From NCBI GenBank assembly GCA_025924775.1, contig JAICHS010000146.1:1-6019 (forward strand): DNA of 6,019 bases, written 5' to 3'. This document shows positions 1-6,019 of the stretch, in pieces. This DNA is from Rhodanobacteraceae bacterium (GTDB lineage: Bacteria; Pseudomonadota; Gammaproteobacteria; Xanthomonadales; Rhodanobacteraceae). The stretch's first letter is position 1. Each line of letters starts with the position of its first letter. The translations under genes and the position numbers were made by a program. Below the pieces are notes generated by a model that saw only the letters and a program-made list of their open reading frames with translations, did no database searches and was not told the origin of the DNA.

Positions 1-1
1 C

Positions 2-376
2 CTCGACACCAACCCCTACAACGCGCATACCACCGCATCCGATGCCATCTGGGCCGGCTGCCCGGTGCTGACGCGTCCCGGCGAAACCTTCGCGTCCCGC
101 GTCGCCGGCAGTTTGAACCACCACCTCGGCATGCCCGAACTGATCGCCCGCGACGACAAGGCTTTCATCGACACCGCCATCCGCTTCGGCAACGACCGTT
201 CGGTGCTGGCGGCGCTACGCGAACGCCTGGCCTCGCTGCGCGAAACCTCGGGCCTGTTCGACATGCAGGCGTATGCGCGTGACTTTGCCGCACTGCTGCG
301 CCGGCTGGGCGGGCGTGACCAGGGCCGGCCGGGCGCCAGCGCCATTCCCGGAGTCGGTCCGCAGCGGCCGGAGTAA
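2..376 (+). CDS. GT41/SPINDLY-type glycosyltransferase, C-terminal fragment
   Basis: Only the last 124 codons are present; the reading frame is open from base 2 to a TAA at 374-376, and the start lies left of the window. The segment beginning LDTNPYNAHTTASDAIWAG, followed by CPVLTRPGETFASRVAGS, matches the end of the catalytic domain of the O-GlcNAc transferase/SPINDLY family (Glyco_transf_41). In that family the HTT...D stretch helps bind the UDP part of the nucleotide sugar. Family members are usually long cytoplasmic proteins with N-terminal TPR repeats, which cannot be checked here. The part after the conserved region (an LGMPELIA stretch, then charged helices) also follows the family pattern. 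It ends in a short Gly/Pro/Arg-rich tail that looks unconserved. The sugar donor and target (protein, flagellin or surface glycan) cannot be told from this fragment. The next gene, moaB, starts 9 bases after the stop, but a functional link is not apparent. Confidence 0.85.
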   Translation, partial: LDTNPYNAHTTASDAIWAGCPVLTRPGETFASRVAGSLNHHLGMPELIARDDKAFIDTAIRFGNDRSVLAALRERLASLRETSGLFDMQAYARDFAALLRRLGGRDQGRPGASAIPGVGPQRPE

Positions 377-385
377 GCTCAACCC

Positions 386-907
386 ATGACCGTCCAGAAC
401 CAATTCATTCCCCTTCGCCTGTGCGTGCTGACCGTGTCCGACTCGCGCACGCTGGCCGACGATACCTCGGGCCAATTCCTCGCCGAGGCACTGACCGCGG
501 CCGGCCATCGCCTGCACGAACGCACGCTGTTGCGCGACGACCGTTACGCGATCCGCGCGCAGGTGGCGGCGTGGGTTGCCGACGCCGACGTGCACGGCGT
601 GCTGATCACGGGCGGCACCGGGTTCACCGGCCGCGACTCGACGCCGGAGGCGGTACGACCGCTGCTGGACAAGGAAATGCCGGGTTTCGGCGAGCTGTTC
701 CGCATGGTCAGTTTCGAAGAAATCGGCACGTCCAGCTTGCAGTCGCGTGCGTTCGCGGGGCTGTCCAACCAGACCTTCATCTTCGGCTTGCCCGGCTCGA
801 CCTCGGCCTGCCGCACCGCGTGGGACAAGCTGCTGCGCGCGCAGCTGGATGCACGTACGCAACCGTGCAACCTGGTTGGACTTTTGCCGCGGTTGGGCGA
901 ACGCTGA
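386..907 (+). CDS. moaB: Molybdenum cofactor biosynthesis protein MoaB
   Basis: This complete 173-residue protein is of normal length for MoaB. MoaB proteins belong to the MoaB/Mog fold family, which binds molybdopterin and in some organisms adenylates it before molybdenum insertion; in E. coli MoaB itself is dispensable because MogA does this job. Visible family marks are the N-terminal strand LCVLTVSDSR (residues 12-21), the GGTGFTGRDSTPEAV loop (76-90) with the conserved Asp84, the LLDKEMPGFGELFR helix (93-106), and the LPGS turn (135-138) followed by a WDKLL helix. The ending QLDARTQPCN is typical of MoaB rather than MogA or the MoeA domain. The ATG start sits 9 bases after the glycosyltransferase stop. 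A GGAG at 370-373 is a possible but rather distant ribosome site (12-base spacing). Read-through from the upstream gene is plausible; no separate promoter is visible. No other cofactor genes lie nearby. Confidence 0.95.
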   Translation: MTVQNQFIPLRLCVLTVSDSRTLADDTSGQFLAEALTAAGHRLHERTLLRDDRYAIRAQVAAWVADADVHGVLITGGTGFTGRDSTPEAVRPLLDKEMPGFGELFRMVSFEEIGTSSLQSRAFAGLSNQTFIFGLPGSTSACRTAWDKLLRAQLDARTQPCNLVGLLPRLGER

Positions 908-991
908 CCCTTGGGCCAACGCAGCCAAGAGCACCCCTCGCGATCTCGCCTTCCGTGAAAGGTGGACGCCAGGCGGCGCGTGACTGCGGGC

Positions 992-1258
992 TCAACCTGT
1001 TGTAAATCCGCGCAACGTCTGCTCGGGCAGCGCTTCACGCCGAACGCGTTCGACCCGTGCCGCGGGCGGACCGTGGTGCAGCCATCCGTCCAGTTCGTCG
1101 AGCGCCTGCGGGCTGCCCGACGCGACGACTTCCACGCTGCCGTCGGCGCGGTTTCTCGCATGGCCGCTGACGCCAAGTTGCAGCGCGCGTTCGCGGGTGG
1201 CGGCGCGGAAGAACACGCCCTGCACCCTGCCCGTCACGATGAAGCGTACGCAGGGCAT
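992..1258 (-). CDS. acyP: Acylphosphatase
   Basis: This 88-residue protein has the normal size for acylphosphatase, a small cytoplasmic enzyme that hydrolyses the carboxyl-phosphate bond of acyl phosphates (EC 3.6.1.7). The two signature segments are present: GRVQGVFFR at residues 10-18 with the catalytic, phosphate-binding Arg18, and GHARNRADGSVEV at 32-44 with the catalytic Asn36. The spacing of 18 residues between them is that of the family. An open frame extends 35 codons further upstream, but that stretch runs into the tlpA-like gene and has no family similarity, so the ATG at 1258 giving MPCVRFIV is chosen. An AAGGG eight bases before this ATG (minus strand) can serve as ribosome site. 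The gene begins 4 bases after the stop of the TlpA-like gene and is the last of a three-gene minus-strand operon. The physiological role of bacterial acylphosphatases is generally unclear. Confidence 0.95.
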   Translation of the reverse strand: MPCVRFIVTGRVQGVFFRAATRERALQLGVSGHARNRADGSVEVVASGSPQALDELDGWLHHGPPAARVERVRREALPEQTLRGFTTG

Positions 1259-1262
1259 CGCG

Positions 1263-1790
1263 TCAGCCCTTGTGTGCGCCGCCCGCGGCGGCGATGGCTG
1301 CATCCAGCGCCTTGGCGGTGATCGGCCCGATGAAGCGCTTGGCCAGGCGGCCATCCGGCGCAATCAGGTCGGTCGTCGGCAAGCCGGCCGGCATCACCCA
1401 GCCGGCGGGCGGACGCTGCATGTCGATGCGCGCCAGCGGGTAGTCCACCGGGTGCTTGCGCACGTACTTCAGGACCTCGTCGAGCGGCTCCGGTTGATAG
1501 GCCAGGCCGATGGCGGTGACGTTCGGGTGCGCCGCGACGTACTTCGAAATCACGGGCATTTCCGCGAGGCACGGCGAGCACCACGTCGCCCAGAAATTGA
1601 CGATGACCCACTTGCCGCGCGCGGCCGCGAGATCGAAAGTCTTGCCATCAAGGGTCTGCACGACCAGCCGGGGCTGGGCCTGCGTTGCGGGTGCGGGTGC
1701 CGGCGCCTGTGCGACCGCACAGGCGGGCACGCCCAGCGCCACGCACGCCAGCAGCGCCGCCAGCCAATGCAACCCGGTTCGAATCATCAC
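1263..1790 (-). CDS. Exported TlpA-like thioredoxin-fold protein
   Basis: This 175-residue protein has an N-terminal signal sequence: Arg4, a hydrophobic core at about residues 7-22, and a likely cleavage after AVA at 25-27, followed by an Ala/Pro/Gln linker. A thioredoxin-like domain of the TlpA/ResA type runs from about residue 41. The motif FWATWCSPC puts the redox pair at Cys71 and Cys74, and the GLPTT segment carries the expected cis-proline at 138. It probably acts in the periplasm as a disulfide reductase or oxidoreductase; the partner protein is unknown, and no cytochrome-c maturation genes are in view. The start overlaps the end of the yihY-family gene in GTGATGA: initiation at GTG 1790 gives a 4-base overlap, initiation at ATG 1787 a 1-base overlap. 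A strong GGAGGA lies 6 or 9 bases upstream of these, so both are workable. The GTG start is listed. Translational coupling to yihY is likely. Confidence 0.92.
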   Translation of the reverse strand: MMIRTGLHWLAALLACVALGVPACAVAQAPAPAPATQAQPRLVVQTLDGKTFDLAAARGKWVIVNFWATWCSPCLAEMPVISKYVAAHPNVTAIGLAYQPEPLDEVLKYVRKHPVDYPLARIDMQRPPAGWVMPAGLPTTDLIAPDGRLAKRFIGPITAKALDAAIAAAGGAHKG

Positions 1791-3076
1791 GGATGCTCCT
1801 CCGATCTCGCGTCGCCGACAGTCGACGGTGTCGAGAATAGCTCGCGCAGCGACACCGCGAGGTTTTCCCGCAAGGCCGCTTCGGCGCGCTGCAGGCTCAC
1901 CCGCGCACCGGGTGCCAGCCCGACGGCCGCGCGCTGCAAGGTCAGTGCATCCTGTGGCAGCCGGTAACCGCCGGCGCGGAACAGGTCGCCCGTGCTCACG
2001 CTGCCCAGATCACGCGCCACGACCCAGCCGCCGCCCTCGGCGCGCCGGATCAATGCCACGCGCTGCAGGTCGGCCAGATAACGTTGCAGCAGGTCGGCTG
2101 TCAGGAACCGTTCGCGCGCGCGCAGCTCCGCCTCGTTCACGGCGGCGCCCGCGCGCTGGGCCTCGGCGAAGTGCTGCACCACGCACAGCAAGCCGACGAA
2201 TTCGCAGCCGGGCGCCAGCAACTCGTCGGCCTGCCGGTACTCGAACGCGTGCAGCGCCGCGGCCAGGATGGCGCCCAGCAGCACGATCACCCACGACAGG
2301 TAGACCCAGATCAGGAAGATCGGGATGGCGGCCAACGCGCCATACACCTCGCGGTAATTGGCAACACCCTGCACGTACACCGCGAAGCCCTTGCGCGCAA
2401 ACTCGAACAGCACCGCCGCGACCAGCGCGCCCGTGATCGCGTGCCGCCAGCGCACGCGGCAGTTGGGCACCACTTCGTACAACACCGCGAGGCCCGTCCA
2501 GGTGATCAGGAACGGCGCCAGCAGCCATAGCCGGAATCCCGCGACGCCGTGACCCGCCACGCCGCGCCACAGGGGTTGTGCGTACACCCACGAGCTGACG
2601 CCCACGCCCGCCGTCACCAGGATCGGGCCAAGCGTCAGCGCCGCCCAGTACAGCAACAGCCGTGCGCTGCCCTTGCGCGGCGAGGCGATGCGCCAGATGC
2701 GGTTGAAGCGATCCTCGATGCTGGCCATCATCATCAGCGCGCTGGCCAGCAGCACCAGCACGCCCATCAAGGTCAACTTGCTGGCGTTGGCCGCGAACTC
2801 GAGCAGGTATCCTTGTACGGTCTCGCCCGCCGCCGGCACGAAGCTCCGGAAGATGAAACGCGTGACGTTGTCGCGCAGACCGGCGAACGCCGGGAACACC
2901 GACACGATCGCGACCACTGCCGCCAGCATCGGCACGATCGCGAACAAGGTGGTGTAGGACAGCGCGCCCGCGGTCTCAAAGCACTTGTCGTCGCGGAAGC
3001 GTTGCCACAGGAAGCGGGCGAATGCCTGCAGGCGTTCGCGGCGCGTACCCTGCTGGTTGGCGGATGTGGCTCGCAT
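1787..3076 (-). CDS. YihY/BrkB-family inner membrane protein with long C-terminal extension
   Basis: This 429-residue protein belongs to the YihY/BrkB (formerly 'ribonuclease BN') family of inner membrane proteins, whose biochemical role is unsettled; the RNase BN name was a misassignment in E. coli. Family marks are the N-terminal ALSYTTLFAIVPMLA at residues 38-52, EDRFNRIWR at 121-129, and the late segment IPIFLIWVYLSWVIVLLGA at 251-269. About six membrane segments are visible, near 36-61, 101-120, 139-165, 181-203, 212-235 and 248-275. After these comes a soluble, charged, mostly helical region of about 150 residues (280-429). E. coli YihY has about 290 residues, so this extension is extra, though longer family members are known. 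It may hold a winged-helix-like domain, which is inference from the helix/strand pattern only. The ATG at 3076 is the only good start; no Shine-Dalgarno is seen before it. This is the first gene of the minus-strand operon with the TlpA-like and acylphosphatase genes. Confidence 0.93.
   Translation of the reverse strand: MRATSANQQGTRRERLQAFARFLWQRFRDDKCFETAGALSYTTLFAIVPMLAAVVAIVSVFPAFAGLRDNVTRFIFRSFVPAAGETVQGYLLEFAANASKLTLMGVLVLLASALMMMASIEDRFNRIWRIASPRKGSARLLLYWAALTLGPILVTAGVGVSSWVYAQPLWRGVAGHGVAGFRLWLLAPFLITWTGLAVLYEVVPNCRVRWRHAITGALVAAVLFEFARKGFAVYVQGVANYREVYGALAAIPIFLIWVYLSWVIVLLGAILAAALHAFEYRQADELLAPGCEFVGLLCVVQHFAEAQRAGAAVNEAELRARERFLTADLLQRYLADLQRVALIRRAEGGGWVVARDLGSVSTGDLFRAGGYRLPQDALTLQRAAVGLAPGARVSLQRAEAALRENLAVSLRELFSTPSTVGDARSEEHP
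1797..1802 (-). promoter_or_regulatory. Strong ribosome binding site of the TlpA-like gene
   Basis: On the minus strand these bases read GGAGGA, a near-perfect Shine-Dalgarno sequence inside the last codons of the yihY-family gene. It is 6 bases from the GTG at 1790 and 9 bases from the ATG at 1787, so it does not by itself decide between the two starts. It suggests that the thioredoxin can be translated efficiently and perhaps more strongly than the gene before it, whose own start has no visible Shine-Dalgarno. Confidence 0.7.
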
Positions 3077-3195
3077 GGCGCGAGGCTAGCAGGGTGTCGG
3101 GCAACACGCTGTTAGCGCGGGCCACGAATCAATTACCCGCGCTCGATCCAGCGACTCACTCGTGCAATTCCAGCGCAAAAGGAAACCGGTGGTTC
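3077..3195. promoter_or_regulatory. Divergent intergenic region between the yihY and wrbA operons
   Basis: These 119 bases separate two operons that are transcribed away from each other, so the promoters of both should lie here. I could not identify a convincing -35/-10 pair on either strand. The region is more AT-rich in its middle (CGAATCAATTA around 3125-3135) than the surrounding genes. On the wrbA side an AAGGA at 3179-3183 is a possible ribosome site, 12 bases before the ATG, which is longer than ideal. On the yihY side no purine-rich site precedes the ATG at 3076. Confidence 0.6.
3114..3143. repeat. Inverted repeat (8-bp arms) in the divergent promoter region
   Basis: AGCGCGGG at 3114-3121 and CCCGCGCT at 3136-3143 are perfect reverse complements around a 14-base AT-richer centre. 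The position, about 50 bases before wrbA and 38 bases before yihY, fits an operator for a dimeric regulator or an mRNA leader hairpin. In GC-rich DNA, arms made of G and C can arise by chance, so function is not established. No family-specific operator is recognised. Confidence 0.4.
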
Positions 3196-3792
3196 ATGGA
3201 AATCCTGATCCTGTACTACAGCCGCAACGGCAGCGTGGCACAACTGGCGCGCCTGATCGCGCGCGGCGTGGAAGAAGTGGCGGGTGTGCGCGCACGCGTG
3301 CGCCAGGTACCGCCCGTCGCGCCCGTGACGCAAGCCGCGCAACCGCCGGTGCCCGACGACGGCGCACCCTACGCGGAGCTGCGCGACCTGCACGAATGCG
3401 CGGGCCTGATCCTTGGCAGTCCCACGCGCTTCGGCAACATGGCGGCGCCGCTGAAACAGTTCGTCGATTCCACCGCCGCGGAATGGGCCTCCGGTGCGTT
3501 GGTCGGCAAGCCGGCCGCGGTGTTCACCTCCACCACCACCATGCACGGTGGGCAGGAATCCACGCTGCTGTCGATGCTGACACCCTTGCTGCACCACGGC
3601 ATGCTGATCGTCGGCATCCCGTTCACCGAACCCGCGCTCACGCGCACCACCACCGGTGGTACGCCCTACGGTGCCAGCCACGTGGCCGGCCCGGATCGCG
3701 ACCGTCCGATCAGCGACGATGAGCGCACGCTGGCGCGCGCGCTGGGGCGGCGCGTCGCGGACGTCGCCAAGCGCCTGGGGGTGAACCCATGA
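3196..3792 (+). CDS. wrbA: WrbA-type NAD(P)H:quinone oxidoreductase
   Basis: This 198-residue protein is the usual length for WrbA, a cytoplasmic, usually tetrameric FMN enzyme that reduces quinones by two electrons (EC 1.6.5.2), limiting semiquinone and oxidative stress. The flavodoxin-like FMN phosphate loop is YYSRNGSVAQLA (residues 7-18). Other family segments are GSPTRFGNMAAPLKQFVDST (74-93), TSTTTMHGGQESTLL (111-125), LLHHGMLIVGIPF (131-143) and GGTPYGASHVAG (154-165). The loop around 40-60 is Pro/Ala-rich and differs from E. coli WrbA. The frame is open 58 codons upstream, but that part covers the intergenic region and the yihY start and shows no similarity, so the ATG at 3196 giving MEILILYYSR is chosen. 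The stop overlaps the next start in ATGA (3789-3792), which points to translational coupling. This is the first gene of a three-gene plus-strand operon. Confidence 0.96.
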   Translation: MEILILYYSRNGSVAQLARLIARGVEEVAGVRARVRQVPPVAPVTQAAQPPVPDDGAPYAELRDLHECAGLILGSPTRFGNMAAPLKQFVDSTAAEWASGALVGKPAAVFTSTTTMHGGQESTLLSMLTPLLHHGMLIVGIPFTEPALTRTTTGGTPYGASHVAGPDRDRPISDDERTLARALGRRVADVAKRLGVNP

Positions 3793-4144
3793 ACCCGATC
3801 CTGCAACGCCGCATCGGCTTCGCAGCATGGGCCGCCTTGGCGCTGCTGCAGATCGTCTGGCACGCGTGGCTGCTGCCACCCGCACGCATGCCGGTGGCCG
3901 CGGCGCTGGTGTTCGCGCTGCTGCCGTTGGCGGTTCCGCTGGTGTATTGGCGCACGCCGACGCGTGCATTGCTGGTGGCCGGCATGATTGCCCTCTTGTA
4001 TTTTTGCCACGGCGTCGCCGAAGCCTGGGCGGCTCCGCACGAACGCGTATTTGCGTGCATCGAAATTGCGTTGACGGTGAGCGTGATCCTGGCCTGCGCG
4101 CGGATGCCCAGGCGGCGCGGCTCCGCTGGCGCTAAGCTTGGGCC

Positions 4145-4148
<4 letters not shown>
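3789..4148 (+). CDS. DUF2069 four-helix inner membrane protein
   Basis: This is a 119-residue, very hydrophobic protein with four predicted membrane segments at about residues 10-29, 36-55, 60-81 and 88-105, and a basic C-terminal tail (RMPRRRGS near 105-112). The size, the helix layout and the position directly after wrbA match the DUF2069 family of small proteobacterial inner membrane proteins. No biochemical function is known for the family. The early LQIVWHAWLLPP segment and the third-helix YFCHGVAEAW segment carry the His and Trp residues that look most likely to be conserved. The gene overlaps both neighbours by 4 bases: its ATG is inside the wrbA stop (ATGA 3789-3792) and its TGA is inside the next start (ATGA 4145-4148). 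It is therefore almost certainly translated together with them. A role linked to membrane quinones is a guess from the pairing with WrbA. Confidence 0.85.
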
Positions 4149-5769
<1,621 letters not shown>

Positions 5770-5773
<4 letters not shown>

Positions 5774-5792
5774 GCGCGAGCCTGCTCGCGAC
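5770..5792 (+). repeat. REP-like palindrome, left copy
   Basis: GTAG at 5770-5773 is followed by a perfect stem, CGCGAGC (5775-5781) against GCTCGCG (5784-5790), with a very tight centre; in practice this is a six-pair stem with a four-base loop. The TAG of the foot is the stop codon of the AidB-like gene. Confidence 0.7.
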
Positions 5793-5813
5793 CGCGGGCG
5801 ATACCGCACGCCT

Positions 5814-5837
5814 GTCGCGCGCAAGACGCGCGCCTAC
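5814..5837 (-). repeat. REP-like palindrome, right copy in reverse orientation
   Basis: On the minus strand the copy starts with GTAG (5837-5834). It continues with a stem of CGCGCG (5832-5827) against CGCGCG (5821-5816) around the loop TCTTG, then ends in AC. Compared with the left copy the stem bases differ in a way that keeps pairing (CGCGAGC/GCTCGCG against CGCGCG/CGCGCG), as expected for a selected hairpin. The TAG of the foot is the stop codon of tgt. Confidence 0.7.
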
Positions 5838-6019
5838 AGGTCTTCCGCACGCCGCGCATGAAACGCCGCGACGTAGTGATCCAGCGCATGTGCTTCGATC
5901 GCCGCGCGCAACTCGCGCATCAAGATCAGGTAGTGATGCAGGTTGTGGATGGTCGCCAGCTGCGCGCCGAGGATCTCGCCGCAACGGTCGAGGTGACGCA
6001 GGTAGGCGCGCGAAAACCC
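5834..6019 (-). CDS. tgt: tRNA-guanine transglycosylase (queuine tRNA-ribosyltransferase), C-terminal fragment
   Basis: The last 61 codons and the TAG stop of a minus-strand gene are present; the rest lies beyond the right edge. The protein reads FSRAYLRHLDRCGEILGAQ followed by an IHNLHHYLILMREL segment, which is the conserved C-terminal end of bacterial Tgt. Tgt exchanges guanine-34 for the queuosine precursor preQ1 in tRNAs with GUN anticodons. The His of the IHNL motif (residue 25 of the fragment) corresponds to the zinc ligand that completes the three-cysteine site; the cysteines themselves should lie just outside the window. The tail after AAIEAHALDHYV is short (ending RRAEDL), shorter than in E. 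coli, and runs into the REP element that provides the stop. The gene converges with the AidB-like dehydrogenase. Confidence 0.93.
   Translation of the reverse strand, partial: GFSRAYLRHLDRCGEILGAQLATIHNLHHYLILMRELRAAIEAHALDHYVAAFHARRAEDL

Noticed and set aside
908..991. Possible terminator between the converging moaB and acylphosphatase genes
   Set aside because: The best hairpin found is only five pairs (CTTGG at 910-914 with CCAAG at 925-929) without a T-tract. I see nothing else supportable in these 84 bases.
1259..1363. Longer acylphosphatase starting at 1363
   Set aside because: The extra 35 residues overlap the end of the TlpA-like gene, are unlike acylphosphatase, and the short form has both the right family length and a ribosome site.
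1719..1730. Lipobox for the TlpA-like protein at VPAC (residues 21-24)
   Set aside because: Proline before the Ala-Cys does not fit the usual lipobox, and a normal signal-peptidase site (AVA then Gln) follows directly, so a soluble periplasmic protein is preferred.
1510..2436. A 308-codon open frame on the plus strand opposite the TlpA-like and YihY genes
   Set aside because: The translation is Arg/Pro/Ala-rich with no domain pattern, while the minus strand encodes well-recognised proteins.
3094..3113. Small palindromes GTGT...ACAC (3094-3107) and AACA-CGC-TGTT (3103-3113) near the yihY start
   Set aside because: Arms of four bases are expected by chance and match no operator I can name; only the 8-base-arm repeat next to them is listed.
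3133..3969. A 278-codon open frame on the minus strand opposite wrbA and DUF2069
   Set aside because: It is opposite clearly recognised genes, has biased composition and crosses the divergent promoter region; no family similarity is seen.

Overview
The window is GC-rich, densely packed bacterial chromosome. It looks like core sequence of a gammaproteobacterium from the Xanthomonadales/Rhodanobacteraceae side. That placement is an inference from three things: the codon bias, the wrbA-DUF2069 pairing, and a GTAG-footed REP pair of the kind described in Stenotrophomonas and relatives. Nothing in the window carries species-level proof. I see no tRNA, rRNA, CRISPR, insertion sequence, prophage or obvious recent transfer.

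Layout, left to right. (1) Positions 2-376, plus strand: the C-terminal end of a GT41/SPINDLY-type (O-GlcNAc transferase-like) glycosyltransferase. It is followed 9 bases later by a complete moaB (386-907), which belongs to molybdenum cofactor synthesis. (2) Positions 992-3076, minus strand: a tight three-gene operon read from right to left, consisting of a YihY/BrkB-family membrane protein with a long C-terminal extension, an exported TlpA-like thioredoxin (start overlapping the yihY stop) and a small acylphosphatase (4-base gap). It converges on moaB across 84 bases. (3) Positions 3077-3195: a 119-base divergent intergenic region with an 8-bp-arm inverted repeat, the only plausible place for the promoters of both flanking operons. 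(4) Positions 3196-5773, plus strand: a second tight operon of wrbA-type NAD(P)H:quinone oxidoreductase, a four-helix DUF2069 membrane protein and an AidB-like acyl-CoA dehydrogenase, joined by two successive ATGA stop/start overlaps. (5) Positions 5770-5837: two REP-like palindromes in inverted orientation. (6) Positions 5834-6019, minus strand: the C-terminal end of tRNA-guanine transglycosylase (tgt), convergent with the dehydrogenase.

The two divergent operons share a redox/envelope theme: flavin quinone reductase, flavin dehydrogenase, extracytoplasmic thioredoxin-like protein and two membrane proteins. From memory, Pseudomonas has a similar neighbourhood (acylphosphatase, thioredoxin, yihY, wrbA and DUF2069 close together). 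The grouping may therefore be conserved, but a joint function is not proven.

The most unusual structure is at the right end. The GTAG feet of the two inverted REP elements supply the TAG stop codons of both converging genes, so the mobile-type repeat pair and the two gene ends are fused. I did not find a convincing wholly new system; most of the window is ordinary housekeeping sequence.
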